Shown here piece by piece: positions 8,482 to 16,892 of a stretch of DNA of 64,000 bases. The stretch is from Sphingomonas sp. DG1-23 (GTDB taxonomy: Bacteria; Pseudomonadota; Alphaproteobacteria; Sphingomonadales; Sphingomonadaceae), in the NCBI RefSeq assembly GCF_030730875.1, contig NZ_JAVAMA010000003.1:124001-188000 (forward strand), written 5' to 3'. A program made the translations under genes and the position numbers. The first letter of the stretch is position 1. Every line of letters starts with the position of its first letter. The notes under the pieces were generated by a model. That model saw only the letters and a list, made by a program, of their open reading frames with translations, searched no databases and was not told the origin of the DNA.

Positions 8482-9630
8482 CTACGGAGCGGTCGCCGCG
8501 AACAATTTGTCGAGAAACGCCGTTCGCGCGACACCGTAATCCCGGTCGCTGGCCTTGTCCGCCGCGGCCGAGACCGCAATCACCGTCCGCGTCTTCGGAT
8601 CGACGCGGATCGTCTGTCCGAAAATCCCCTGCGCGCCGAACCGGCTCTCGGGATAGGTCCACCATTGATAGCCATAGCCGCGGCCCGGCACGCCGATATC
8701 GGCATGCGCACGCGTCGATTCGGCGAACCAGTTCGCGGGGACCACGCCTTTGCCGCCCTCGAGCGCGAGCTGGCCCATCCGGGCATAGTCGCGCAGGCTC
8801 ACCGACAGACAGCAGCCGCTGACTTCGTGCCCCGACGGGTCGACCATCCAGAAGCCGTCCTGCTCCATGCCATAGGGCCGCCAGACCTTCTCGCTCAGAT
8901 ACTCGGCGAGCGGCTTCTTCGTCGCGCGCATCACCAGCACGCCGATCAGATTGGTCTCGCCGGTCTTGTAGACCCATTTGCTCCCCGGCGCGGTCTCGCG
9001 CGGGAGCTTCTTCATGTAATAGACGGTGGGGTCCTCGCCCGCCGGAACCGCTTCGAGGAACATCCGCGCGACGTCGGATTTCGCGTCGGTATAATCCTCG
9101 TTCCACCGCACGCCCGACGTCATGGTGAGCAATTGCGCGATGGTGACGCCGTCATAGCCGCTCCCCGCCAGTTCGGGGATGTACCTGGTCACCGGCTCGT
9201 CCACCGACTTGATATAGCCGTCCTTGATCGCCGCGCCGACGAGAGTCGAGGTGAACGACTTGGCGACCGAGAAGCTGGTCCATCGCCCTTCCCGGCCATA
9301 GCCGCGGGCATAACGTTCGAGCCGGATCTTGCCGTCCTGCAGGACGATCAGCCCCGAGATGTTCTGGCTGGCGATGAACGCGTCGATCTCGGCGTCGGGC
9401 ACCGCGAGCGGTTTGCCCGCCGGCAGCATGCGGACCTTGCCGCGGGCCTTGACGACATGGCCGGGGAAGATCTTCTCCATATGGGGGAAATTGGCGTCGC
9501 GTTGCGCCTGGCTCCAGAACAGCACCTCGGCACCGACTTTCCGGAGCCCACTGGTATCCTGTGCCGCCGCCGGCCCCATCGCGACCGATGCGAGCGCCAG
9601 CGCGCCCGCGAGCATCCATCCCTTGGCCAT
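8482..9630 (-). CDS. Serine hydrolase, class C beta-lactamase/esterase family
   Basis: 382 residues with a signal peptide (MAKGWMLAGALALASVAMGPAAAQ), so exported. The catalytic S-x-x-K tetrad is SVAK at about residue 120, and the second catalytic region includes YKTGETN. This is the EstB/penicillin-binding-protein-like fold; family members are esterases, D-aminopeptidases or amide hydrolases, and true beta-lactamase activity is not implied. The ATG overlaps the stop of the upstream fatty-acid synthase gene by one base (TGATG), so the two are coupled. Confidence 0.85.
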   Translation of the reverse strand: MAKGWMLAGALALASVAMGPAAAQDTSGLRKVGAEVLFWSQAQRDANFPHMEKIFPGHVVKARGKVRMLPAGKPLAVPDAEIDAFIASQNISGLIVLQDGKIRLERYARGYGREGRWTSFSVAKSFTSTLVGAAIKDGYIKSVDEPVTRYIPELAGSGYDGVTIAQLLTMTSGVRWNEDYTDAKSDVARMFLEAVPAGEDPTVYYMKKLPRETAPGSKWVYKTGETNLIGVLVMRATKKPLAEYLSEKVWRPYGMEQDGFWMVDPSGHEVSGCCLSVSLRDYARMGQLALEGGKGVVPANWFAESTRAHADIGVPGRGYGYQWWTYPESRFGAQGIFGQTIRVDPKTRTVIAVSAAADKASDRDYGVARTAFLDKLFAATAP

Positions 9631-10883
9631 CACCCCTCCTTCACCAAAGTCGCCTGCACGACGTCGATGCCGCCGCCCCGGAAGCCGCCTTCGCAATATT
9701 TCAGATAATAGCGCCAGAGCGCGAGGAAGCGCGCATCGAATTGCGGCGGCAGTGCCTTGGCCGCGACCGCAGCATCGAAATTCTCGCGCCAGCGCCGGAG
9801 CGTTTCGGCATAATCGAGCCCGAACCGGGCCTCGTCGCGCCATTCGAGGCCGTTGCTGGCGGCAAGACGCCGGAATTCGCTCGCGCGGATCAGCAGCCCG
9901 CCGGGGAAGATGTAGCGCTGGATGAAATCGACATTGTTGGCATAGCCTTCGAACAGCGCGTCGTCGAAAGTGATGATCTGCAGCGCCGCGCGACCGCCGG
10001 GCTTGAGTACCCGGGAAACCGCCGCGAGATAGGCCGGCCAATATTGCCGGCCCACCGCCTCAGCCATCTCGATGCTGACGACCGCGTCATAATGGCCGGT
10101 GACGTCGCGATAATCGGTGAGCGCGAAGCTGGCGCCGTCGATCCCCGCGGTGCGCGCCTCGGCCCACGCCTTTTGCTCGGTCGACAAGGTGATGCCGTGG
10201 ACCCGCCGCCCTGCCCGCGCCGCCAACTCGGCGAACGAACCCCAGCCGCAGCCGATCTCGAGGATCGCCTCGCCCGGCGCGGTGCGGGTGCGGTCGAGCA
10301 TCGCCCGCAGCTTCGCCTGTTGCGCCGCCTCGAGCGACTGGCCGGGATCGGCGAAGCACGCGCTCGAATAGGTCATGCTCCGGTCGAGCCAGGGACGGTA
10401 GAAGTCGTTGCCGAGATCATAGTGGAACTCGATGTTCCGACGCGAGCCGCCGCGATGGTTGCGCCGCAGCCAATGCCAGACGCGTTTGGCGAGCAGCCAC
10501 GGCCCGGTCGCACGGGCAGGCTGGGCAAGCCCGGCGCGATTGCGGCTGAACAGGGCGAAGAGCTGGACCGCATCGGGGCTCGCCCACTCCCCCGCCGCCC
10601 ACGCATCGTACCAGCCGCTCGATCCCTCGAGCCCCAGTCGCAGCAAGGCGCGCCAGCTGCGCAGGTCGACCACCGCGGCGGGGCCATCCGCGCGTCCGCC
10701 GAGCAATCGCGCACGGCCGTCGGGCAACAGCAATTCGAGGCTGCCCTCGGCGATGCCGCGATCCAGCCGGTCGAGCTGGCGATCGAACAGGCGCGCGATC
10801 AACCCCGGCGGGCCGCCCCTGCGGTTCGCTTGCCCGGTTTGACTGTTTCTCCGCGTCGGCGCGTTCATCGCCCTTACATGCAC
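9630..10883 (-). CDS. cfa: Cyclopropane-fatty-acyl-phospholipid synthase family methyltransferase
   Basis: SAM-dependent enzyme that adds a methylene bridge to unsaturated acyl chains of membrane lipids. 417 residues. The N-terminal lipid-binding part is followed by NIEFHYDLGNDFY, the MTYSSACF substrate motif, and the SAM site ILEIGCGWGSFAEL; the C-terminal region (QRYIFPGG) is also typical. An alternative ATG lies at 10868. Stop and start overlap the downstream serine hydrolase. Some paralogues methylate other acyl sites, so the exact product is open. Confidence 0.88.
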   Translation of the reverse strand: MHVRAMNAPTRRNSQTGQANRRGGPPGLIARLFDRQLDRLDRGIAEGSLELLLPDGRARLLGGRADGPAAVVDLRSWRALLRLGLEGSSGWYDAWAAGEWASPDAVQLFALFSRNRAGLAQPARATGPWLLAKRVWHWLRRNHRGGSRRNIEFHYDLGNDFYRPWLDRSMTYSSACFADPGQSLEAAQQAKLRAMLDRTRTAPGEAILEIGCGWGSFAELAARAGRRVHGITLSTEQKAWAEARTAGIDGASFALTDYRDVTGHYDAVVSIEMAEAVGRQYWPAYLAAVSRVLKPGGRAALQIITFDDALFEGYANNVDFIQRYIFPGGLLIRASEFRRLAASNGLEWRDEARFGLDYAETLRRWRENFDAAVAAKALPPQFDARFLALWRYYLKYCEGGFRGGGIDVVQATLVKEG

Positions 10884-10910
10884 GCGACGTGCCCCGGAGC
10901 AAGTGCCTTC

Positions 10911-11945
10911 TCAGATCGTATGCGGCGCCTTGTCGACCATCCAGGTCTGGCCCTTGGCGACGAGCTTCTGGAGATCGGGCTTCTTGCCCTCGGCCGCCGC
11001 CTTGTTCTGCGCAACGACTGCGCTTTCGAAGGTCGGTGCGGGATCGTCGTAGAGCACCCCGAGCGCCATCGGGAACGGCCCGAACGGCATCTCGACCAGC
11101 ATATGGGCGATCGCTCGGTTGGTGACGTTGTGGACGATCACCCCCGCCGCTTCCCAGTCGCCCTCCGTCACATCGACCACCTCGAGCGTCAGCCGTTCGA
11201 GATCGAGCGCGAGCCCCTTCGCGCCCCCGGCGAACAGCAACGGCTTGCCATGTTCGCACCAGAGCTGGTTCCCCGCCGCATTGGGCTTGGCGGTGAAGGG
11301 CTCGAAGACGTCGTCATTATAGACGATGCAGTTCTGGAAGATCTCGATGAACGCGGCGCCCTGATGCGCGTGCGCCGCCTTCAGGACCGAAGGCAGATTC
11401 TTGTTCACGTCGATCCCGCGCGCGACGAAGCGCGCACCGCTGCCGAGCGCGAAGGCGCAAGGCTTGGCGGGATGATCGACCGAGCCGAACGGCGTCGAAG
11501 GGCTGCGGGTGCCCTCGCGCGAGGTCGGCGAATATTGGCCCTTGGTGAGGCCGTAGATCTCGTTGTTGAACAGCAGGATCTGGCAGTTCAGATTCCGTCT
11601 GAGCAAGTGCATCGTATGGTTGCCGCCGATCGACAGCGCGTCGCCGTCGCCGGTGATGATCCATACGTCGAGCTCGGGATTGGCGAGCTTGACCCCCGTC
11701 GCCACCGCCGGCGCGCGGCCATGGATGGTGTGGAAGCCATAGGTTTCCATGTAATAGGGAAAGCGCGACGAGCAGCCGATCCCGCTGACGAACACGGTGT
11801 TCTCCGGCGTCGCGCCGATCTCGGGCATGGTGCGCTGCACTGCCTTGAGGATGGCATAGTCGCCGCAGCCGGGGCACCAGCGCACCTCCTGGTCGGTCTC
11901 CCAGTCCTTGGGCGTGCTTGGGCGAATCGTCGTGATCTCGTTCAT
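10911..11945 (-). CDS. korB: 2-oxoacid:ferredoxin oxidoreductase subunit beta
   Basis: Thiamine-diphosphate subunit of a 2-oxoglutarate (or related 2-oxoacid) ferredoxin oxidoreductase, 344 residues. The Fe-S/ThDP signature RWCPGCGDYAIL is near residue 30, and the ThDP/Mg loop GDGDALSIGGNHTMHLLRRN near residue 110. The ATG at 11945 has GGACGAAG upstream. The gene follows korA by 41 bases, completing a two-subunit enzyme. Electrons would go to ferredoxin rather than NAD, unlike the classical OGDH complex. Confidence 0.9.
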   Translation of the reverse strand: MNEITTIRPSTPKDWETDQEVRWCPGCGDYAILKAVQRTMPEIGATPENTVFVSGIGCSSRFPYYMETYGFHTIHGRAPAVATGVKLANPELDVWIITGDGDALSIGGNHTMHLLRRNLNCQILLFNNEIYGLTKGQYSPTSREGTRSPSTPFGSVDHPAKPCAFALGSGARFVARGIDVNKNLPSVLKAAHAHQGAAFIEIFQNCIVYNDDVFEPFTAKPNAAGNQLWCEHGKPLLFAGGAKGLALDLERLTLEVVDVTEGDWEAAGVIVHNVTNRAIAHMLVEMPFGPFPMALGVLYDDPAPTFESAVVAQNKAAAEGKKPDLQKLVAKGQTWMVDKAPHTI

Positions 11946-11986
11946 CGTTCTTCGTCCTTCATCCCCTCCCCCGGCGGAGAGGGAGA

Positions 11987-13930
11987 TCATGGATTCACTG
12001 CCTCCGGGCTCGGAAGCTGCGTGTCGTCGGGTCCCAGTTCCTCGGCGCGGTCGCTGCCCAGATGGCGATCGATCGCGCCTTCGATCTCGGCGATGGTGAA
12101 GGGCTGGCCCGACACCTTGTTGAGCGGCACTGCGTTGACGAGATACTGGTCGCGCAGCAATGTCTTGAGCTGGCCTGTGTTCATTTCCGGCACGAGGATA
12201 TGCTCGTAACTCACGAGCAAATCGCCCAGATTCTTCGGCAACGGCCAGATGTGGCGGATATGGACATGGCTGACGTCACGCCCCTTGGCGCGTGCGCGGC
12301 GGACCGCGCTGGCGATCGGGCCAAAGGTCGATCCCCAGCCGACCACGACGAGCTTGCCGCCCGCCTGGCCCTGTTCGACCTGCTGGTCCGGCACATCGAT
12401 CCCGAGGACCTTGTCGCGGCGGATGTCGGTCATCGCCTGGTGGTTGCCGGGCGAATAATCGATGTTGCCCGTGCCCAGCGCCTTCTCGATCCCGCCGATG
12501 CGATGGAGCAGCCCCGGCGTGCCCGGCTTGACCCAGGGCCGCTTCAGCTTCTCGTCGCGGGCATAAGGGAGGAACTTCTCGCCCTCGGCCGGAACTTCGG
12601 TGTGGAAGGTCACCGGGAACGGCGCGTAGCTGCGCATATCGGGCACTTTCCACGGCTCGGCGGCATTGGCGATATAGCCGTCGGTGAGAATCATCACCGG
12701 GGTCATGTACTGCGTGGCGATCCGCACCGCCTCGATCGCGACGTCGAAGCAATCTGCGGCCGAGCGCGACGCGAGCACCGGCATCGGCGCGTCGCCGTTG
12801 CGGCCGTACACCGCCTGATAGAGGTCCGATTGCTCGGTCTTGGTGGGAAGCCCCGTCGACGGGCCGCCGCGCTGCGAATTGACGATCACCAGCGGCAGTT
12901 CGGTCATGATCGCAAGGCCCATCGCCTCGCCCTTCAGCGCGATGCCGGGCCCCGAGGAAGACGTCACCCCCAGCGAGCCGGCATAGGACGCGCCGAGCGC
13001 CGAGGCGATCGCGGCGATCTCGTCCTCGGCCTGGAAAGTGGTGACGCCATATTCCTTGTAGCGCGCGAGGCTGTGGAGGATCGCCGAGGCCGGCGTGATC
13101 GGATAGCCGCCGAAGAACATCGGCAGCCCGGCGAGCTGCGCCCCGACGACGAGCCCCATCGAGATCGAATCGGCGCCGGTGACGGTGCGGTAGAGCCCCG
13201 GCTCGGACGGCGCCGCGGCGACCTGACGCTGGGCGATCCCCATCGCGCCGAGCTCGGCGGTCTCGCCATAGGCATGGCCCGCGTTGAGCGCGGCGATATT
13301 GGCTTCGGCGAGATTGGGCGCCTTGGCGAACTTGGTGCGCAGCCATTCGATCAGCGGGCCGCGGTCGCGATCGAACATCCAGAGCGCCAGCCCCAATGTC
13401 CACATGTTCTTGCAGCGCAGCGCTTCCTTGTTGCCCAGCCCGAACGGCTTGACCGCCTCGACGGTCAGCGCCGAGATGTCGAGCTTGAGCAATTGCCACT
13501 TGTCGAGACTGCCGTCGTCGAGCGGATTGGCGGCATATTTGGCCTTGTCGAGGTTGCGCTGGCCGAACTCGCCCGCGTCGGCGATGATCAGCCCGCCGGG
13601 CTTGAGCGCCTCGACATTGGTCTTGAGCGCCGCAGGGTTCATCGCGACGAGCACGTCGGGCTGATCGCCCGCAGTGTCGATCCGCGCCGAGCCGAAATTG
13701 ATCTGGAAGGCCGAGACTCCGAACAAGGTGCCTTGCGGCGCGCGGATCTCGGCGGGAAAATCGGGGAAAGTGGCGAGATCATTGCCCGCCAGCGCAGTCG
13801 ACAAAGTGAATTGCCCGCCGGTCAACTGCATGCCGTCGCCGGAGTCGCCGGCAAAGCGGACGACGATCGCTTCGGAGACGGGATGCGCCGACGCTTCCTC
13901 GGGCGTAAGTTGATGCGCGGCGGTTGCCAT
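11987..13930 (-). CDS. korA: 2-oxoacid:acceptor oxidoreductase subunit alpha
   Basis: 647 residues, the fused gamma-alpha form: an N-terminal gamma-type domain (VVRFAGDSGDGMQLTGG, then FPDFPAEIRAPQGT) followed by the pyrimidine-binding alpha domain (FFGGYPITPASAILH, TSSSGPGIALKGEAMGLA, GGPSTGLPTKTEQSDL). Subunit partner of korB just downstream. The ATG at 13930 follows GGAG at 12 bases. The TPSTGLPT-type loop suggests 2-oxoglutarate or another larger 2-oxoacid over pyruvate, but this is not decisive. Confidence 0.9.
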   Translation of the reverse strand: MATAAHQLTPEEASAHPVSEAIVVRFAGDSGDGMQLTGGQFTLSTALAGNDLATFPDFPAEIRAPQGTLFGVSAFQINFGSARIDTAGDQPDVLVAMNPAALKTNVEALKPGGLIIADAGEFGQRNLDKAKYAANPLDDGSLDKWQLLKLDISALTVEAVKPFGLGNKEALRCKNMWTLGLALWMFDRDRGPLIEWLRTKFAKAPNLAEANIAALNAGHAYGETAELGAMGIAQRQVAAAPSEPGLYRTVTGADSISMGLVVGAQLAGLPMFFGGYPITPASAILHSLARYKEYGVTTFQAEDEIAAIASALGASYAGSLGVTSSSGPGIALKGEAMGLAIMTELPLVIVNSQRGGPSTGLPTKTEQSDLYQAVYGRNGDAPMPVLASRSAADCFDVAIEAVRIATQYMTPVMILTDGYIANAAEPWKVPDMRSYAPFPVTFHTEVPAEGEKFLPYARDEKLKRPWVKPGTPGLLHRIGGIEKALGTGNIDYSPGNHQAMTDIRRDKVLGIDVPDQQVEQGQAGGKLVVVGWGSTFGPIASAVRRARAKGRDVSHVHIRHIWPLPKNLGDLLVSYEHILVPEMNTGQLKTLLRDQYLVNAVPLNKVSGQPFTIAEIEGAIDRHLGSDRAEELGPDDTQLPSPEAVNP

Positions 13931-14013
13931 CGTCGATCCTGGCTCCTGCGGTTTGTCTATCCTTGTGAGTGCTCTACGCCTCACATGCGCTACGCCCAAG
14001 CCAGAAAATGCCG

Positions 14014-14922
14014 TCAGGCCCGCAACGCCTGCTTTGCCACCGCCGATCCCAGCGCGAAAATCGAGGCGACATGACGGCGCGAAACCTCGAGCGCGTCGAG
14101 CCCGTAGCCGCCGCCGAGTGCGCTGGCGAAAGCGAGTCCGCCGCCGGCGAAGCTCTGTGCGATCCAGCGATCGCGGTCGATCAGCCCCTGATAGCTCAGC
14201 CCCAGCCGGCCGAGCCGGTCGCCCGCGAGCGGGTCCACGCCGGCCTGATAGAGGATCAGATCGGGCGCGAAATCGTCGAGCAAGGGGAGCAAGGTCGCGG
14301 CGAGGGTCGCGAGATACTCCGCATCGCCGGTGCCGTCGGCGAGCGGTACGTCGAGCGTCGAGCGCGCCTTGCGCACCGGGAAGTTCTTCTCGGCATGGAT
14401 CGAATAGGTCGCGATGTCCGGGCGTCCGGCGGTCAGCGCCGCGGTGCCGTCGCCCTGATGGACGTCGCAATCGACGATCAGGATACGCCGCCCTTCGTCG
14501 GCGAGCCGTACCGCGGCCAGCGCGAGATCGTTGAACACGCAGAATCCCGCTCCGGTATCGGCGAGCGCATGGTGGCTCCCGCCGGCAGTGTTGGCGGCAT
14601 AGCCATGGGTAAGCGCGAGCTGCGCCGCCAGCCAGGTGCCGCCGGGAACCATCTGCGCGCGAAGCGCAACTTCGGGGGTTACCGGAAAGCCGATTCGGCG
14701 CTCCTTGTGCAGCGGCACCCGCGCCGCGATCACTTCCGCGACATAATCGGGATCGTGCACCGCCTCGAGCCATGCGCGCGGCATCGGCTCGGGCGCGTGC
14801 CATGCGAAGGCGTCGCCCTCGGCACGCAGCAGATCGCGCACCAGTCCGTTCTTGTTCCACTGATACGGGCTGCGCGCCGGGGCAGGCGCGACATAAGCGG
14901 GATGGTGGACGATGTGGATCAT
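14014..14922 (-). CDS. Histone deacetylase family (arginase/deacetylase-fold) protein
   Basis: Zinc hydrolase of the class II HDAC/acetoin-utilisation/acetylpolyamine amidohydrolase superfamily, 302 residues. Key motifs: GGSHHALADTGAGFCVFND (catalytic His pair), VDCDVHQGDG (zinc Asp/His) and the YQAGVDPLAGDRLGRL segment (second zinc Asp). The ATG at 14922 follows GGGAGAGG. In bacteria such proteins remove acetyl groups from polyamines or small amides; the substrate here is not known. Stands alone between korA and a repeat. Confidence 0.88.
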   Translation of the reverse strand: MIHIVHHPAYVAPAPARSPYQWNKNGLVRDLLRAEGDAFAWHAPEPMPRAWLEAVHDPDYVAEVIAARVPLHKERRIGFPVTPEVALRAQMVPGGTWLAAQLALTHGYAANTAGGSHHALADTGAGFCVFNDLALAAVRLADEGRRILIVDCDVHQGDGTAALTAGRPDIATYSIHAEKNFPVRKARSTLDVPLADGTGDAEYLATLAATLLPLLDDFAPDLILYQAGVDPLAGDRLGRLGLSYQGLIDRDRWIAQSFAGGGLAFASALGGGYGLDALEVSRRHVASIFALGSAVAKQALRA

Positions 14923-14945
14923 GGCCAGCCTCTCCCTAACCCTTG

Positions 14946-15038
14946 TCGTCATCCCGGCGAAAGCCGGGATCTCATGCGAGTTGCCCGGCGGCAGCGGTAC
15001 ATCATAGCCTTGCATTCCGGCGTCTGCCGGAACGACGG
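14946..15038. repeat. Bipartite palindromic repeat, family A
   Basis: A clear copy whose first arm is CCCGGCGAAAGCCGGG and whose second arm TTCCGGCGTCTGCCGGAA is diverged. It lies upstream of the broken GIY-YIG gene and downstream (antisense) of nothing coding; part of the dispersed family at 694, 4080, 29668, 34918 and 40111. Confidence 0.8.
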
Positions 15039-15045
15039 AGCGGAT

Positions 15046-15320
15046 ATGGGCGGGTGGACCTATATCATGACCGACAAGCCACTCGGCGTGCTCTATACCG
15101 GCGTGTGTGCGCTGCTTGGCCAACTCGCGAAGGCACAGGCTCCCGCTTCTGCGCGAAATATAAGTGCACCCTGCTCGTGCTCGCCGAATGGCATCACCGG
15201 ATCGAGGATGCCGTTTTCCGCGAGAAGCGGCTCAAGCAGTGGTAGCGTCCGTGGAAGATCGATCTGGTCGAGCAATCGAATCCCGAGTGGCGCGATCTGT
15301 TCGATCTGATAAGCGACTGA
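15046..15320 (+). pseudogene. Broken GIY-YIG endonuclease-domain gene (YhbQ/UPF0213-like)
   Basis: The frame starting at 15046 reads MGGWTYIMTDKPLGVLYTGVC, the opening of a single-domain GIY-YIG protein with its first motif as W-T-Y-I-M and L-Y-T-G-V. The match is lost after about 25 codons and resumes in another frame as GSRFCAKYKCTLLVLAEW and HHRIEDAVFREKRLKQW. It then meets a stop at 15243 and continues in the same frame as RPWKIDLVEQSNPEWRDLF to the natural end. So there is at least one frameshift with internal loss of the HR region, plus one nonsense codon. A recent-looking inactivation, since the rest of the sequence is well preserved. Confidence 0.8.
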
Positions 15321-15325
15321 CCGCA

Positions 15326-15355
15326 TGAGATCCCGGCATTCGCGGGGATGACGGA
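15326..15355. repeat. Half of a family A palindromic repeat
   Basis: Single arm ATCCCGGCATTCGCGGGGAT followed by GACGG, matching the right half of the family A elements. Between the GIY-YIG remnant and rppH. Confidence 0.6.
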
Positions 15356-15361
15356 TTGGAC

Positions 15362-15856
15362 ATGACCGACACCACCTCCCTTCCCTATCGCCCTTGCGCC
15401 GGCGTGATGCTCGTCAATCGCGAAGGCCGCGTGTTCGTCGGGCAAAGGCTCGATTCGACGCTCGAGGCCTGGCAGATGCCGCAGGGCGGGATCGATCCGG
15501 GCGAGGACGCGCTCGAGGCGGCGTGGCGCGAATTGCGGGAGGAGACCGGAGTCGCGCGCGAACATGCCGAATTGGTCGCCACCGCCCCCGACGAGCTGAC
15601 CTACGACCTACCCGACGATCTGATCGGCAAGGTGTGGCACGGCAAATGGCGCGGCCAGCGCCAGCTTTGGTTCCTGTTCCGCTTCCTCGGCGAGGATCAT
15701 GACGTCGACATCGCCACCGCCGAGCCGGAGTTCCGCGCATGGCGCTGGGCCGAGCCCGCCGAGCTCCCCGACATCATCGTGCCGTTCAAGCGCGACCTGT
15801 ATCGCCAGCTTGTCGATATTTTCGCCGATCCCCTCGACTCGCTTCGTCGGGCGTAA
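15362..15856 (+). CDS. rppH: RNA pyrophosphohydrolase
   Basis: Nudix hydrolase that removes pyrophosphate from the 5' end of triphosphorylated RNA and so starts decay. 164 residues from ATG at 15362 (an in-frame TTG six bases upstream is less likely). The N-terminus YRPCAGVMLVN and QMPQGGIDPGE, the Nudix box ending in AWRELREETGV, and the WFLFRF and EFRAWRW segments match RppH/NudH rather than other Nudix families. The palindromic repeat directly upstream may carry its promoter boundary. Confidence 0.93.
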   Translation: MTDTTSLPYRPCAGVMLVNREGRVFVGQRLDSTLEAWQMPQGGIDPGEDALEAAWRELREETGVAREHAELVATAPDELTYDLPDDLIGKVWHGKWRGQRQLWFLFRFLGEDHDVDIATAEPEFRAWRWAEPAELPDIIVPFKRDLYRQLVDIFADPLDSLRRA

Positions 15857-15915
15857 CGATCGGCTCGTCGCGGGCCGCCCTTTTGGTGCCCTATTAATAT
15901 GACTAGAGAGCGGCG

Positions 15916-16809
15916 ATGCGTGCCCTGCTCCTCGTCCTGCCGCTGCTGTTGGCCAACACCGCAGCCGAAGATCCCGAGATCCCGTCGACGATCAAGTCGA
16001 TGCTCGACGCCGCGATCGCATCGGGCAGCGAGGGCGACGTCGCGGTCATCGTCAAATATGCCAAGGCCGCCGATCCGGCCAGCGCCGACCTCGTCGTCAA
16101 GATCGCCAGCGATTGGCGCAACGACCGGCTGGCGAAGGCCAACCGCAGGATCCGCGAGGCCGATTTCTTCGATCTGGTGAAGGGCCGCGCCGAACTGGGC
16201 GGCTATGTCAGCACCGGCAATACCGAGAATGTCGGGCTCACCGCGGGAATCGAGGTCAAGCGCGAGGCGCTCGAATGGCGCCACAAGCTGCGGCTCCAGG
16301 CCGATTATCAGGAGAGCCTGAGCGTCGTCACCCGCGAGCGCTATCTCGCCGCCTACGAGCCCAACTGGAAGTTCGACGATCGCGCCTACATGTATGGCGC
16401 CGCGCAATATGAGAGCGACCGCTTCTCGGGCTTCTACGATCGCGTCTCGCTTTCTTCCGGCGCGGGCTACAGCGCGATCAGGTCGCCGGCGGTGAAGCTC
16501 GATGTCGAGCTCGGACCGGCCTATCGATTGACCCGGTTCATCGATGCGACGAAGGAGAGCAATCTCGCTGCGCGCGGCAGCGTCGATTTCGGCTGGAAGC
16601 TGTCGCCGACCATCTCGGTGACCCAGAACGCCTCGGCCTATCTGCAGGATGCCAACAGCACCGTGTCGAGCCGATCGGCCTTGCTCGCGAAGCTGTTTGG
16701 GCCGTTTTCGGCGCAATTCTCGTACACGCTCCAATATGAAAGCACGCCGCCGATCGGCCGCCAGACCACCGACACTACCAGCCGCGCGGCACTGGTCGTC
16801 GATTTCTGA
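15916..16809 (+). CDS. DUF481 outer-membrane protein (YdiY-like)
   Basis: 297 residues with a signal peptide (MRALLLVLPLLLANTAA). A helical N-terminal region is followed from about residue 95 by beta-barrel-like strands with alternating aromatic and charged residues (GRAELGGYVSTGNTENVGL, then many Y/F-rich strands) and the C-terminal residue is F (VVDF), as in outer-membrane barrels. The STGNTE motif is typical of DUF481 proteins, described in some bacteria as salt-induced. Separated from rppH by 59 bases. Confidence 0.87.
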   Translation: MRALLLVLPLLLANTAAEDPEIPSTIKSMLDAAIASGSEGDVAVIVKYAKAADPASADLVVKIASDWRNDRLAKANRRIREADFFDLVKGRAELGGYVSTGNTENVGLTAGIEVKREALEWRHKLRLQADYQESLSVVTRERYLAAYEPNWKFDDRAYMYGAAQYESDRFSGFYDRVSLSSGAGYSAIRSPAVKLDVELGPAYRLTRFIDATKESNLAARGSVDFGWKLSPTISVTQNASAYLQDANSTVSSRSALLAKLFGPFSAQFSYTLQYESTPPIGRQTTDTTSRAALVVDF

Positions 16810-16892
16810 CGGCGCGGAGCCATGCCCTCGCTGCATGACGTCGCAGCACGCGCCGGGATGACGGCAATATTATTTCGCGCTACCAGCCGTGC

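Noticed and set aside
12062-14074. Long open frame on the plus strand opposite korA
   Set aside because: An antisense shadow typical of high-GC DNA: no family motifs, no ribosome site, and the other strand encodes a clear KorA.
16825-16866. Further family A repeat between DUF481 and M20 genes
   Set aside because: Only CGCCGGGATGACGG remains recognisable; too short to list as an element.
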